61,111 nucleotides of DNA from positions 84,882 through 145,992 of the forward strand of contig JAFPUC010000004.1 in assembly GCA_017413255.1 (NCBI GenBank). The letters are read 5' to 3'. Positions 17,117-27,724 of the stretch are shown piece by piece. Both the position numbers and the translations under genes were made by a program. Each line of letters starts with the position of its first letter. Within the stretch, counting starts at the first letter, position 1. Below the pieces are notes generated by a model that was not told where the DNA came from, searched no databases, and saw nothing but the letters and a program-made list of their open reading frames with translations. The stretch is from Aeriscardovia sp. Lineage in GTDB: Bacteria; Actinomycetota; Actinomycetes; Actinomycetales; Bifidobacteriaceae.

Positions 17117-18541
17117 CTATTTGTCGGACTTAGCCGAGCTCTTCTTTGACTTGGAAACATGGCCAGAGGAAGATTGCTTGCCTGCCTCGTCGGTCTTTTT
17201 GGCGGCAAGGGAAGCGGCAGCCATGGATCTGGCCTCGTCTGTAGCCTGCTTTTCCTTCTTCTCTTCCTCTTCATCTCCAAGGAAGCTGGAAAGGTCTAGC
17301 TTTTCGCCGTTTTCATCTACGAAATCGGCCTTCTTCATGCCTTCCACCAGCGCCTTCTGGTGGCGGGCAGTGCTTATAGTTTCTTCAAACTGCCCGTTTT
17401 TGATCACCATATTGATAAAGTCGGGAAGAGGGATGTTGAACTGCTGAGCTGTAATGCCCAGAAAGCGGGTGATGTCGCCTTCGGTGAGTTCAGTTTTCAA
17501 ATCGTCGGAAAGCTGATCTAAGACAATCTGCTCTTCCATGGCCTTTTCAATTTCGGAAGTAATTTCGGCTTTTTGAGATTTAGTCGCATCTTTTCCAAGC
17601 TTTGCAATCTGTTCGTCGGCAAGGCTCTTAATCATATCCTCGGGAAGGGGGATTTCAACTTCCTCAAGGTAATTCATGAATGCGTCCCTGGCTGCATTAG
17701 CCACCTGGGCATTCCTTCTGGCGCTGATTTGCTTTTCGATAGCCTCTTTAAGCTCCGAAAGAGTGTCGAACTCCGAAGCTTCCTTTGCAAACTCGTCATC
17801 GAGCTTGGGAAGTTCCTCCCTCTTTACGTCATTCACTTTTACTTCGGCGCGAAGCTCTTTGCCTTTATTTTCTCCTGACTTGGGGGTAAAGGTAAAGGTC
17901 GCCTCTTCCCCTTTCCTCATTCCGCGCAGAGTTTTATCGAGTCCCGGAATTTCGGAGGAGCCCACCCTGTAACTGGGCTCTCTTTTGGACTCTATCTCTT
18001 TGTCTCCGTCAAATATCTTGAGATCCATGTCAAGGTAGTTGTCCGTCTTTATAAGGGCGGAAGTCTCGACAAGGGTGGAATAGTTGTGCCTGAGCTTAGT
18101 TAAGGCCTCGTCCAGTTCCTTTTCTTCATCTACCTTGGGAACTTCAACCTTGATCTCTTCTCCCTCAATTTTTGGTAGGGATATGTCGGGCCTGACTACG
18201 ATTTGCGCCTCAAAGGAAAGATCTTCGCCGGGCTTTGCGGGAAGATTCTTTATGGAAATCTGCGGAGCATCTATGGGGCGGACTTCATCCTTGTTTTCCT
18301 GAAGGGCTTTCTGGTAGAAGTTCTTCACGATGCCGTCCAGGGCCCTGTCCAAGATGTAGCCGTAGCCAACTTTGGCATCAATCAACTTTGCCGGAACATG
18401 TCCCTTCCTGAAGCCGGGAATGGAGATCCTATGCGCAATTACGTCGCGCTCCTTGTTTATGAAGGGAGCCAGATCCTCCCCCGAAGCCGTTATATCTAGT
18501 TGGACTTTCGTAGGATCTAGCCGATTGATGGTAACTTTCAC
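17117..18541 (-). CDS. tig: Trigger factor
   Basis: A 474-residue ribosome-associated chaperone and prolyl isomerase. The N-terminal ribosome-binding domain has the signature [15 protein letters not shown] near residue 38, the FKBP domain spans about residues 155-240 ([19 protein letters not shown]), and the helical C-terminal arms follow. The last 45 residues are a low-complexity Lys/Ser/Ala tail. Start is GTG 18541 behind GGAGC. It heads the tig-clpP1-clpP2 unit. Confidence 0.96.
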   Translation of the reverse strand: MKVTINRLDPTKVQLDITASGEDLAPFINKERDVIAHRISIPGFRKGHVPAKLIDAKVGYGYILDRALDGIVKNFYQKALQENKDEVRPIDAPQISIKNLPAKPGEDLSFEAQIVVRPDISLPKIEGEEIKVEVPKVDEEKELDEALTKLRHNYSTLVETSALIKTDNYLDMDLKIFDGDKEIESKREPSYRVGSSEIPGLDKTLRGMRKGEEATFTFTPKSGENKGKELRAEVKVNDVKREELPKLDDEFAKEASEFDTLSELKEAIEKQISARRNAQVANAARDAFMNYLEEVEIPLPEDMIKSLADEQIAKLGKDATKSQKAEITSEIEKAMEEQIVLDQLSDDLKTELTEGDITRFLGITAQQFNIPLPDFINMVIKNGQFEETISTARHQKALVEGMKKADFVDENGEKLDLSSFLGDEEEEKKEKQATDEARSMAAASLAAKKTDEAGKQSSSGHVSKSKKSSAKSDK

Positions 18542-18585
18542 TGTCAGCTCCGTTTTCTTCTGTTATTGACAATAAGTCAAAGCAA

Positions 18586-19851
18586 TTATAAATTACTGGC
18601 TTCTATAACTTTAACTATTAAGCTTAACCTCCAGTCATTTACTCCTTCCGATCTTAAAAACTTTTCGCAATCTGCACCTGCAGGTTCCATCCAAAAGTAC
18701 TCCCTTAAAATCCTGGGGCTTATCAAAAATACGGAAGGAATGTCTAAAGAGCGCGAGAGCTTCCCTACAGCATCCATAGCCTTTTGCAGGCGTTCAAGTT
18801 TGTCAGGGTGCCTCTTTTCCCAAATTTTAAGCGAATTTGGGACGGCGGAGCCGTGTTTGGTGGGCGCTGCGGTGGGCAGGGGAAGGGAGGAGGGGTTAAG
18901 ATCCATCGCTCTTTGCACAGCTTCTTTCCATATTTTCGGCTTTATACTGCGTTGGAGGGGAATGTAATGGTCAAAAAGGTTGTCTAGCTGGCCGCCTTTT
19001 TCTATTTTTACCCTCTCCTCGGCCCCGGTCTCCCTAAACTCCCTTTCATTTTTGGGTTTTTTGAGAGCGAGGGCGATTATTGTTTCATCCTTAAGCACCA
19101 GTCCGGGGGCGAGATCCAACTCCCGGGCCACTTCTTCCCTAGCCTCCCAAACTTCCCTCACCACGGCAAGGCCGCGCCTGTCGGGGCCTAAAACATTGAT
19201 ATTTGAAACTCCGCGCCACGGGTCGCGCCTTTTTTTGCCTTCGATGCCTTTTTGAAGGATTGTGGAAAATTCATCTTCTGCCCATTGGCGCACGCCCTTT
19301 TTCCTAAGATCTCTCTCCTGGATTTCTTTTATATCCAGCAAAAACTCCACATCCAGCGCCGCGTAATTCCTCCAGGGCCTCGGAAGGGGGCGAAGCGACC
19401 AATCGGCCGTAGCAAATTCTTTTTCCAGGGAAATCCCCAAGAAAGTCTCAGTGCACCTGGCCAGCCCCATCCTTTCCATGCCCAAAAACATGCAGGACAC
19501 CTGGGTGTCAAAAAGGGCCGGAGGAGTTATCCCCATCTGGCAGAATGCCGGAACGTCCTGCATCGAATCGTGAAGGACCCACCTGGGGGCTAAATCTGAA
19601 AGCCGTGAAAGATTGGCTCCAAGTGATGAAAGGGAGGGGGCGTCAAAAAGGAATATGGGAGTGCCCTGCTTTTTCATCTGTATGAGGTAGTTTTCATGCG
19701 AATAACGGTACATTGCCGCCCTCTCCGCATCTACCGCCACCGGACCCGGGGCATCTTTGAGGATGGAAACTGCCTCTTCAAACCTCGAAAGGGAGTCCAC
19801 CACCGGCGGAACTCCCCCTCTAGGCTCTTTAACTAAGTTAAAACCGGGCAT
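18586..19851 (-). CDS. rnd: RNase D-like 3'-5' exonuclease with HRDC domain
   Basis: A 421-residue protein with a DEDDy exonuclease domain: VAVDAERA near residue 38 (two metal acids), VLHDSMQDVPAF near 92, and YAALDVEFLLDI near 167 carrying Tyr and Asp. An HRDC-like helical region follows (GLVLKDETIIALALKKPKN). RNase D trims tRNA and small stable RNA 3' ends. Its ATG lies three bases beyond the stop of the upstream gene and has no clear ribosome binding site, suggesting translational coupling. Confidence 0.88.
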   Translation of the reverse strand: MPGFNLVKEPRGGVPPVVDSLSRFEEAVSILKDAPGPVAVDAERAAMYRYSHENYLIQMKKQGTPIFLFDAPSLSSLGANLSRLSDLAPRWVLHDSMQDVPAFCQMGITPPALFDTQVSCMFLGMERMGLARCTETFLGISLEKEFATADWSLRPLPRPWRNYAALDVEFLLDIKEIQERDLRKKGVRQWAEDEFSTILQKGIEGKKRRDPWRGVSNINVLGPDRRGLAVVREVWEAREEVARELDLAPGLVLKDETIIALALKKPKNEREFRETGAEERVKIEKGGQLDNLFDHYIPLQRSIKPKIWKEAVQRAMDLNPSSLPLPTAAPTKHGSAVPNSLKIWEKRHPDKLERLQKAMDAVGKLSRSLDIPSVFLISPRILREYFWMEPAGADCEKFLRSEGVNDWRLSLIVKVIEASNL

Positions 19852-19854
19852 AAA

Positions 19855-20145
19855 TCAGAAGATGGCTGAAGGCGTATCCTCTTCACCCTTGGGGTCCCTC
19901 TTTATCTTTACCCTCCCCTCTTCGCTTCCAAGTTCCGAAGGGGAATCTGCGCCGCTTTCCTCGTCCCATGAACGGTTCTCTTCATCCCACTTGGAATTAT
20001 CTTCGGCGGCCTTCTCGAGGGCATTTTGAGCTTCTTGCTCGCTGTTATAAGGACCCATCACATCAAACAGGCTGGAGATGCGGCCGTATTCGACCTTGCC
20101 AGTTTTGATATTGAAATACCACTTTTTCTCTTCACCGGGCCACAT
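19855..20145 (-). CDS. Small conserved actinobacterial protein (SPOR-like)
   Basis: The 96-residue product has a short conserved head, KKWYFNIKTGKVEYG then MGPYNSEQEAQNALEKAAED, a layout found in small actinobacterial proteins described as SPOR-like. The remaining half is acidic and disordered. The start has a strong AGGAGG site. It is flanked by nadE and the RNase D gene on the same strand with short gaps, so it belongs to that operon. Function is not known. Confidence 0.7.
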   Translation of the reverse strand: MWPGEEKKWYFNIKTGKVEYGRISSLFDVMGPYNSEQEAQNALEKAAEDNSKWDEENRSWDEESGADSPSELGSEEGRVKIKRDPKGEEDTPSAIF

Positions 20146-20168
20146 ACTTCCTCCTCCGGCCTGACTAT

Positions 20169-21845
20169 TTACTCAAAGAAGTGCTGAGTAACCGGAATTT
20201 GCCTGTCGTGCTTAAGTGCGCGCAGGGAGACCTTCGGCCCCATGGGGCACTGCCTCCTCTTCCACTCAGCTTTGTCTACAAGGCTTATAACCTTATCAAC
20301 TACAGCCCTGTCGAATCCGGCGGCCAGCATCTCCGCCCTTCCCTTGTTCTCTTCAATGTAGGCGTAGAGAACGGCGTCCAGGGTGCCGTAATCGGGAAGG
20401 GAGTCGGTGTCCTTCTGGCCGGGGTGGAGCTCTGCGCTCGGCTCCTTGGTGAGCATAGATTCGCTGATGCATCCACCGTGCTCGTTCTTGAAGGCTGCCA
20501 GCTTGTAAACCCTGCTCTTGTAAATGTCGCAAATCGGGCTGTAGGCTCCAACCGAGTCTCCGTACATCGTAAAGTAGCCCGTGGCAATTTCAGATTTGTT
20601 GGCGCAGTTGATCACCAACCCGCCGTTCTGGTTGGAGTAGGACATGAGGATCATGCCGCGAATCCTGGAGTGAAGGTTTTCCTCGGCTCCGCCCTTTAGG
20701 CCCAGAGTGTCAAAGGCGGAAATAAAGGTGGAGATGGGGATTTCTTCAAACTTGCATCCCAGCTTTCCTGCAAATTCTCTGGCGTCTTGGGCAGACTGGG
20801 GGGAAGTGCAGGAAGAAGGCATGAAGATGCAGGTGACGTTCTCCTTGCCCAGAGCATCGGCCGCAATCTCGGCGCAAAGCGCGGAATCTATTCCGCCGCT
20901 TAAGCCCACTATGGCCTTGTCGAAGCCGTTCTTATGGGCATAGTCTTTAAGTCCCAAAACGGAGTTTGCATAGACCTGATCGTCTAGGCTTCCCAGAGGC
21001 CTGCAGATGTTTACATCCTCCTGCGGCGCGTCTTGTGGCGAAGCGGGGGTAGCTCCCAGATCCCAGAAGATGAGGTCTTCTGCAAACTGCCTGGCCTGGG
21101 CGAAGAGCTTCCCTTTGCCATCCATGACAAAGCTTCCTCCGTCAAAGACGAGATCGTCTTGGCCGCCCACCTGGTTTACATACATTACCGGGCAGCCCAG
21201 CTTCATGCCTTTTTCTATCGCCAGGCCGTAGCGGGTCTTCATCTTTCCTTCGTTGTAGGGGCTGCCGTTTATTGAGACCAAAAGGTCAATTCCTTCTCCC
21301 CGTAGATCCCCTACGGTGCCCCCTTCCCTCCATATGTCCTCGCAAATGGCGACCCCGAACTTCTTTCCAAAAAGTTCTACGGTTAATGGCTTGTCTCCCG
21401 GGGCAAAAAGGCGAAGTTCGTCAAATACGCCATAAGTCGGAAGGTAGTGTTTGTCATAAGTGTCAAAAATCTCGCCGTCATGGAGTATGAAGAGGCGGTT
21501 GTGATCGGTGGCATACCAAATCTTGCCCTTTTGGGCTTCAAGGGAACCTAGGCCCAAAGATCCGACGAAAACGTAAAGGTCGCCAAGGCCGTTGTCTTTG
21601 AGGGATGCAGCCAACTGGCGGCTGGCATCAGATGCTTGGTAGCGGAAAGAATCTTTAAAAACCAGATCGTCTGTCGGATAGCCCGTGAGAGTCATTTCGG
21701 GGCATACCACTATATCCGCGTTCTTGGCCTTTGCTTTTTGGCAGGCCTTTATTACCTTCTCGCAGTTACCCGCTATGTCTCCGACGAATGTGTCTATCTG
21801 AGCCATTGCAAAACGTATCGGGCGATTTTCTACACCCATATCCAT
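20169..21845 (-). CDS. nadE: Glutamine-dependent NAD+ synthetase
   Basis: A 558-residue two-domain enzyme. The N-terminal nitrilase-type amidase has its Glu in VVCPEMTLTGYP (about residue 50), Lys in YDKHYLPTYGVFDE and nucleophilic Cys in GVAICEDIWREGG (about 177). The C-terminal synthetase domain has the PP-loop AIVGLSGGIDSALCAEIA near 315. It converts deamido-NAD to NAD using glutamine-derived ammonia. A second ATG two codons in (21839) is an alternative start. Confidence 0.95.
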   Translation of the reverse strand: MDMGVENRPIRFAMAQIDTFVGDIAGNCEKVIKACQKAKAKNADIVVCPEMTLTGYPTDDLVFKDSFRYQASDASRQLAASLKDNGLGDLYVFVGSLGLGSLEAQKGKIWYATDHNRLFILHDGEIFDTYDKHYLPTYGVFDELRLFAPGDKPLTVELFGKKFGVAICEDIWREGGTVGDLRGEGIDLLVSINGSPYNEGKMKTRYGLAIEKGMKLGCPVMYVNQVGGQDDLVFDGGSFVMDGKGKLFAQARQFAEDLIFWDLGATPASPQDAPQEDVNICRPLGSLDDQVYANSVLGLKDYAHKNGFDKAIVGLSGGIDSALCAEIAADALGKENVTCIFMPSSCTSPQSAQDAREFAGKLGCKFEEIPISTFISAFDTLGLKGGAEENLHSRIRGMILMSYSNQNGGLVINCANKSEIATGYFTMYGDSVGAYSPICDIYKSRVYKLAAFKNEHGGCISESMLTKEPSAELHPGQKDTDSLPDYGTLDAVLYAYIEENKGRAEMLAAGFDRAVVDKVISLVDKAEWKRRQCPMGPKVSLRALKHDRQIPVTQHFFE

Positions 21846-21947
21846 CTTCTTTCTAAACAGACAGATGCATCCTAACAGGTTGAAGTCAGCAAAAACGACT
21901 GCCCTTCAGATGTAGCATTGCTTACTATATAACAAAAAAGTCAGCGA

Positions 21948-24428
21948 TTAATTTCCAAATTCTTCAAACGGGACGAAGGAATAATTTGTGAATACCGCTT
22001 GTCCTTCAGACAAAGACGCGCTGCAATCCAGGTCAGCGCAGATGGACCAGTCCGTATCCCCCTCGCTGTCTTTTACTATTTGCCTGCAATGCCAAAAACC
22101 GTCAAGAGAGGCGGTGGGCTCTATTAAGAAATATTTGTCGCTTCTGGCATCCTGGGATATGTCTACCGATTCGTGCTGAGAATAAAACTCGTCCAGGGCT
22201 TCATCCCATGCCCTCACTCCCATTCCCCAGCGGCTATCCATTTCTCCCAGCTCTTCAAACTTATCGGAGGCTATGAGTTCTATCCTCCTAAACAAGGCGT
22301 TTCTTGCCATGAGGACAAGGCCCTTCCTTTGGGTCATCCAGTCCTTTTCTTCCTCCTCTTCATGGGGCTCTTCTTCTCCCTGCCGGGCCAAGCTTCCCTC
22401 CTTTGCCCATTCGTCAAGGAGGCTAGAATCCACCCCGTCTATCAGGAGGCCCAGCCAGGAAGCAATCTCGGCCAGGTGAGGAGTGTAATACTCGTCCGGA
22501 ATGGTATGGACCAGTACTTTCCATGCATCCGAAAGGTACCTGAGCAAAATGCCCTCTACCCGGGATATGGAGTAGCGTGAAATGTACTCGTTAAAGTTGG
22601 AGCAGGTTTCAATCATGTCCCTAAGGATGGATTTGGGGCTTAGAGAATAGTCCTGGGCCCAAGGCATTTCCCTTTTATATTCTTCAAAGTTTTCTTCAAG
22701 CCCGCTTTCCAAAGGCTTAGGGTAGGTTATGTCCTCAATCCTTTCCATCCTCTCTTCCCATTCGATCCCTTCGGCCTTCATTTCAGCTATCGCTTCGTCT
22801 CTGGCCTTCCTCTCCTGGGCCCTTAGGATGGCATCCGGATCTTCCAAAATGGATTCCACAACTGAAATCAGGTCCAGCTCATAAGAGGGCGAATCCCGGT
22901 TCAAAAGGGGGAGGGCGGAAAAGAGGAAGGGGGAGAGAGGCTCGTTTAGGGCAAAATTGTCCGGCACATCGATTGTGGTCGAGTACGATCCGTCGTTTGA
23001 GAGCACTATCACCCCGCTCTCTACGAGGGCAGAAAAGATGTCGTCGCTTTGAAGAAGGAGGCGGCTTTTTTGAAGTTCGGTTTGGGCGGAGGAGGCTATC
23101 AACTCCGCCAACCTTTCTTTGGCGTTCCCTCCCTGCACAACCTCTGCCAGGGCCATGGAGTGGCTGACTTTCAGGTGCGGTATGAGGGTTTCGCTGGGAG
23201 AAGAGGCGAGCTTTTCAAAAGTGTTTTTATCCCAGCTGGGCCCTTGCGTAGGCGCCCCCTTCTTTTTCTTCTTTCCCCCTTTTTCTTTGCCTTCCCTGGC
23301 TTCGATTTCATCGGGGGGAGCCTGGCAAACTACAAGGCCCTCCTTGTCAAATCCGCTCCTTCCGGCCCTTCCTGCGATTTGTCGAAATTCTCTGACTTTA
23401 AGCCTGCGATCTTTTACGCCGTCCCATTTGGAAAGGGAGGTAAAAACCACGGTGTGAATAGGCACGTTAATCCCCACTCCGAGGGTGTCTGTGCCGCATA
23501 TCAGAGGAAGCTTCCCGCTTTGGGCGAGCTGCTCTATAAGGCGACGGTACCTGGGGAGCATGCCCGCATGGTGCACGCCCACCCCCGCTGAAAGGAGTCG
23601 CTTTAAAGTTTTTCCAAAGGAAGTGGTGAATTTAAAGTCCTTTATGGCTTCTTTTACCTTCTCTCGCCTTTCCTTTGAAACTATTCCGAAGTTCACCAAA
23701 GACTCTGCATCTTTCAGGGCAGCTTCCTGGGAAGTGTGGACAATGTAGACGGGGCCCAAATGTCTTGAAACAAGATCGCTTGCGATCTCCTGTATGGGTT
23801 TTGCTTTGTATTGGTACTCTAAAGGCACGGGCCTGGGGGCGTCCGCTATGTACTCGATTTGCCGATTTGTGGTGCGCTTTAGGGTAGAGACGATGGAAGA
23901 AGGATCTCCCAATGTGGCGCTCATGAGAAGAAACTGAGCTTCGGGCATATCCAAAAGGGGGACCTGCCACGCCCAGCCCCTTTGCGCGTCTCCGTAATAG
24001 TGAGCCTCATCCATAACAACGCAGCAGTTTCCGCCGGCCTGGGCCCGCAAAGACTGGTTGGCCAAAATTTCTGCCGTGCAGAAAATAATGGGGGCTGCAG
24101 GGTCTATGGAAGTGTCTCCCGTGAGCATTCCCACAAACCCTTTTCCAAAGATCGAAAGGCCCTCAAAGAATTTCTCATTTACAAGAGCCTTTATAGGAGC
24201 TGTGTAATAGGTCTTCCTTCCCTGGCAGAGGGCCTGGAACATAAACCCGTAGGCAACCAGGGATTTGCCTGAACCCGTGGGGGTGGTCAGGAGCAGGTGA
24301 GAATCGGAAAGCAGGGCGATGAGGGCTCTCTCCTGGTGCTCCCATGGGGTTTTTCCGCCCAGCTTCACCCATTCCAGGTACCTGTCTAAGATCTCCTCTT
24401 CATCGAACTTCTCTCCCTTCAGGGGCAA
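21948..24428 (-). CDS. DEAD/DEAH-box helicase, DUF3516 type
   Basis: An 826-residue superfamily 2 helicase related to the Ski2 group. Motifs: LLTTPTGSGKSLVAYG (Walker A, residue 50), TAPIKALVNEKFFE (Ia), VVMDEAHYYGD (II, DEAH), LLMSATLGDPS (III) and REFRQIAGRAGRSGFDKEG (VI). A Lys-rich insertion (about residues 400-415) follows motif VI, and the C-terminal 400 residues match the actinobacterial DUF3516 architecture. It probably unwinds RNA, but the target is unknown. It lies 22 bases after aspS on the same strand. Confidence 0.88.
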   Translation of the reverse strand: MPLKGEKFDEEEILDRYLEWVKLGGKTPWEHQERALIALLSDSHLLLTTPTGSGKSLVAYGFMFQALCQGRKTYYTAPIKALVNEKFFEGLSIFGKGFVGMLTGDTSIDPAAPIIFCTAEILANQSLRAQAGGNCCVVMDEAHYYGDAQRGWAWQVPLLDMPEAQFLLMSATLGDPSSIVSTLKRTTNRQIEYIADAPRPVPLEYQYKAKPIQEIASDLVSRHLGPVYIVHTSQEAALKDAESLVNFGIVSKERREKVKEAIKDFKFTTSFGKTLKRLLSAGVGVHHAGMLPRYRRLIEQLAQSGKLPLICGTDTLGVGINVPIHTVVFTSLSKWDGVKDRRLKVREFRQIAGRAGRSGFDKEGLVVCQAPPDEIEAREGKEKGGKKKKKGAPTQGPSWDKNTFEKLASSPSETLIPHLKVSHSMALAEVVQGGNAKERLAELIASSAQTELQKSRLLLQSDDIFSALVESGVIVLSNDGSYSTTIDVPDNFALNEPLSPFLFSALPLLNRDSPSYELDLISVVESILEDPDAILRAQERKARDEAIAEMKAEGIEWEERMERIEDITYPKPLESGLEENFEEYKREMPWAQDYSLSPKSILRDMIETCSNFNEYISRYSISRVEGILLRYLSDAWKVLVHTIPDEYYTPHLAEIASWLGLLIDGVDSSLLDEWAKEGSLARQGEEEPHEEEEEKDWMTQRKGLVLMARNALFRRIELIASDKFEELGEMDSRWGMGVRAWDEALDEFYSQHESVDISQDARSDKYFLIEPTASLDGFWHCRQIVKDSEGDTDWSICADLDCSASLSEGQAVFTNYSFVPFEEFGN

Positions 24429-24450
24429 AAAATAGGAGAGTTTTTCCGCC

Positions 24451-26232
24451 TCACTGCTCGTAATCTACCCCTGCCTCTTTTCTCTGGAGAGCCGTGATGG
24501 AAGAGGGGGCCCCGGTGAGCAGATCTTTTCCTGCCCCAAACTTCGGGAAGGCTATAACCTCCCTTATCGTGCCTTTGCCTGTTAAGAGCTCCACACACCT
24601 GTCCCATCCAAAAGCTATTCCTGCGCAGGGGGGGGTGCCGTACTTTAGAGCTTCAAGAAGAAAGCCGAACTTTTCCTCCGCCTCTTTCTCACCAATTCCA
24701 AGCACGTTAAACACTCTTTGCTGTACGTCTTGATCGTGGATCCTGACCGAGCCTCCCCCGATTTCATTTCCGTTGCACACCATGTCGTAGGCATCGGAAA
24801 GAACCGAGCCCGGGTCTTTGTCGAAAGTGTCCAAGAACTCCTCTTTAGGCATAGTGAAAGGATGGTGCTCGCTGGTCCATGCCCCTTCGCCCACTGGCGC
24901 ATCCCCTTCGCTCTTGGCCTCGCTCGCCTTCTTGAAGAGGGGGAAGTCTACCACCCAGAGGAACTTGTATTCCTTCGGATCGTACATGTGGCACTTTTTT
25001 GCAATCTCGAGCCTTACCGCTCCAAGGAGCTTTTGGCTGGCTGTTTTCTCTCCTGCGGCAAAGAAGAGGGCGTCTCCATCTTTCGCGCCGGAAGCGGCCA
25101 TAATCCCGGCCCTCTCATCTTCGGAAATATTTTTTGCCACGGGCCCAAGAAGCTCTCCATCCCTGAAAACTATGTAAGCCAGGCCCTTTGCTCCCTTCTG
25201 CTTTGCCCAATCCTGCCAGGCGTCAAACTGGCGCCTGGGCAGAGAGGCGCCCCCGGGGTAGAGGACGGCGCCTACATAGGGGGCCTGAAAGACCCTGAAG
25301 GGCGTTGACTTAAAGAAGTCGGTCAGGTCCTTTAACTTATTTCCAAAGCGGATATCGGGCTTGTCGGATCCGTATTCGTCCATGGCCTGTTTCCAGGGCA
25401 TCTGCTCTAACGTGCCGATATCTATGCCCCCCACGGCCCACACTTTCCTCATTACGGCCTCGGCCATTGCCATAACGTCTTCCTTGCCGGCGTAGCCCAT
25501 TTCAATATCGAGCTGGGTAAATTCGGGCTGGCGGTCCGCCCTGAAGTCTTCATCGCGGTAGCATCTGGCGAACTGGTAGTACCTTTCCACCCCCCCTATC
25601 ATCAAAAGCTGCTTTAAAAGCTGGGGAGACTGGGGAAGGGCGTACCAGTTGCCGGGAGAAAGGCGGGCGGGCACGAGAAAGTCCCTCGCCCCTTCCGGGG
25701 TGGATTTAATGAGGGTGGGGGTTTCCACTTCCATAAAGCCCATAGAATCTAGAGCTTCCCTAGCCGCTTTGGCCATGTCGGAGCGCGTCCTAAGCACCTT
25801 GCGCATGGAAGCTCTGCGCAAATCAAGGTAGCGGTAGCGAAGCCTTGTCTCCTCAGAAGGAAGGTTCAACTCCCCGCTGTTTTCAAGAGAGGTGGAAACC
25901 TGGAAGGGAAGGGCGGAAGCTTCGGAAACTATCTGAATCTTAGAAGCTTCCACCTCCACTTCGCCGTTAGCGAGCTTTGCATTTTCCTCCCCTTCAGGCC
26001 TTTTTCTCACCTTGCCTTCCACCTGTATTACGTCTTCTACCTTGATTCCGCGCGCCTGCTGTTCATCGTTGATTACAACCTGCACCAGGCCGGAAGCGTC
26101 CCTCAGATCTATAAAGGTGACTCCTCCGTGATCGCGGATCCTGTCTACCCAGCCTATAAGGTGCACGCAGGAACCCAGCATGCTTTTATCGATTTCGCCC
26201 ACCGAATGCGAGCGGTAATGGGTGCTAGTCAC
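24451..26232 (-). CDS. aspS: Aspartyl-tRNA synthetase
   Basis: A 593-residue class II synthetase. It has the OB-fold anticodon domain ([20 protein letters not shown], residue 27), motif 2 with [20 protein letters not shown] near 215, a bacterial GAD insertion (about 285-420), and motif 3 in [14 protein letters not shown]. The segment before motif 3 reads TPPCAG rather than the frequent TPPHGG. Start is GTG 26232 behind AGGAGG. It follows hisS after 16 bases, a common pair. Confidence 0.96.
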   Translation of the reverse strand: MTSTHYRSHSVGEIDKSMLGSCVHLIGWVDRIRDHGGVTFIDLRDASGLVQVVINDEQQARGIKVEDVIQVEGKVRKRPEGEENAKLANGEVEVEASKIQIVSEASALPFQVSTSLENSGELNLPSEETRLRYRYLDLRRASMRKVLRTRSDMAKAAREALDSMGFMEVETPTLIKSTPEGARDFLVPARLSPGNWYALPQSPQLLKQLLMIGGVERYYQFARCYRDEDFRADRQPEFTQLDIEMGYAGKEDVMAMAEAVMRKVWAVGGIDIGTLEQMPWKQAMDEYGSDKPDIRFGNKLKDLTDFFKSTPFRVFQAPYVGAVLYPGGASLPRRQFDAWQDWAKQKGAKGLAYIVFRDGELLGPVAKNISEDERAGIMAASGAKDGDALFFAAGEKTASQKLLGAVRLEIAKKCHMYDPKEYKFLWVVDFPLFKKASEAKSEGDAPVGEGAWTSEHHPFTMPKEEFLDTFDKDPGSVLSDAYDMVCNGNEIGGGSVRIHDQDVQQRVFNVLGIGEKEAEEKFGFLLEALKYGTPPCAGIAFGWDRCVELLTGKGTIREVIAFPKFGAGKDLLTGAPSSITALQRKEAGVDYEQ

Positions 26233-26248
26233 AACTCCTCCTGTCTTT

Positions 26249-27583
26249 CTATTCCCTCACAATGATATCCGCAGCGTACTTTGGATCCGGCTCCCATGAA
26301 AGCGGATCGGCTTTTATCTGCTCTCCGGAACGTATGTCCTTAACTTCAGATCCCTGGCTTGTGACAAACCAGACGTAGGGGATGAGAAGCTTGTCGGCCC
26401 TTTTTATCTGAGATCCTATTTTGGCAGAACTCGGAGAAACCTCGCAGGCAATCTTTCGCCCCCGTAAAATCTTTGCCACTTCGTCGCTTCTCCACCTCTC
26501 TTCTTCATTCCACACGCTTACCAATACCGTGGCTGGGGAGATTCTGTCAGTTCTGAGCCTGCCAAAGAGGTGGGAAAGGAGGCGAGAAACTCCTATGCTC
26601 ATTCCCACCCCGGGGTAGGACTGCTTTTGGGTCTTTATGAGCCTTTCATACCTTCCTCCCGAGCAGATGGAGCCCAGAGAGGGGTTGTCGTCCAAGAACG
26701 TTTCGTACACGCATCCTGTGTAATAATCCAGCCCGCGGGCTATAGAGCAGTCTATACAGGCCCCTTCAAAGCCTGCGCGAAGCAGCGAGGAAAGGACCAG
26801 TTCGGCATCCTTTATCCCTTCGCGCATCAGGCTTTTCTCCTCGCACCCTTCGCTTATATTCCAGCGGGTGCAGATTTTTTCAATTTTTTCCTCGAAAGCC
26901 GAAGGGTCTTTTTCCTTGATTTGTGCCAATTCTATGCACGCCCGGCTTTTTTCCTCTCCTGCAACTTCCCTCAGGATTTCCTCGGTTTTCCCGGGCCCCA
27001 ATTTATCTAACTTGTCTATACGCCTCAGCGTCTCTTCTATTTGCTCTATCCCTAGGGCCCTATAAAACCCTTCGGAAAGTTTGCGGTTGTTGATATGCAT
27101 GGAAAAGGATCCAAGCCCTAAGGCAGAGAGGGATTTGAGGGTGTCGCACATCGCCATCGGCACTTCGTATTCAAAGTGAGAAGGAAGCTCCCCTTGGGAA
27201 ATGATATCTATATCGGCCTGGTAAAATTCGCGATACCTTCCGTTCTGGGGCCTTTCTCCCCTCCATACCTTCTGTATCTGGTAGCGCCTGAAAGGAAATA
27301 CCAGTTCCCCTCGCCTTTCAAGCACATATCTGGACAGCGGGAGGGTGAGATCGAAGTGGAGGCCAAGGTTTTCTTCTCCGCTTCCCTCTTTGGAAAGCCT
27401 GTAAATTTCCTTTCCGTCTCCTTTTTTGATGAGGCTTTCATAAGATTCCACGCCGCAGGTTTCTATATTTATAAATCCATGAAGCCTGAAGCTTTCCTCT
27501 ATCTTCTCTATAACCCTTTTTTCTATGATTCTTTGCTCGGGCGACCACTCGGGAAAACCCGATATAGAGTAGGAAGTTGGCAT
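26249..27583 (-). CDS. hisS: Histidyl-tRNA synthetase
   Basis: A 444-residue class II synthetase with motif 2 [20 protein letters not shown] near residue 107, the histidine-A motif [13 protein letters not shown] near 285, and a C-terminal anticodon-binding domain. It charges tRNA-His. It diverges from the DUF349 gene across a 141-base gap and precedes aspS. Confidence 0.95.
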   Translation of the reverse strand: MPTSYSISGFPEWSPEQRIIEKRVIEKIEESFRLHGFINIETCGVESYESLIKKGDGKEIYRLSKEGSGEENLGLHFDLTLPLSRYVLERRGELVFPFRRYQIQKVWRGERPQNGRYREFYQADIDIISQGELPSHFEYEVPMAMCDTLKSLSALGLGSFSMHINNRKLSEGFYRALGIEQIEETLRRIDKLDKLGPGKTEEILREVAGEEKSRACIELAQIKEKDPSAFEEKIEKICTRWNISEGCEEKSLMREGIKDAELVLSSLLRAGFEGACIDCSIARGLDYYTGCVYETFLDDNPSLGSICSGGRYERLIKTQKQSYPGVGMSIGVSRLLSHLFGRLRTDRISPATVLVSVWNEEERWRSDEVAKILRGRKIACEVSPSSAKIGSQIKRADKLLIPYVWFVTSQGSEVKDIRSGEQIKADPLSWEPDPKYAADIIVRE

Positions 27584-27724
27584 ACCTATATGTTAAGCAG
27601 GCATTCATATAAGAATCGTGCGGCTTTTAGAAATTTCAAAGTCTTTAGATGAAAAAAGGGCGTCATTTCACCATTTTCCTTATAATGGGAGGTATATCGT
27701 CTTCCCAATCAACAAGGAGCAAAT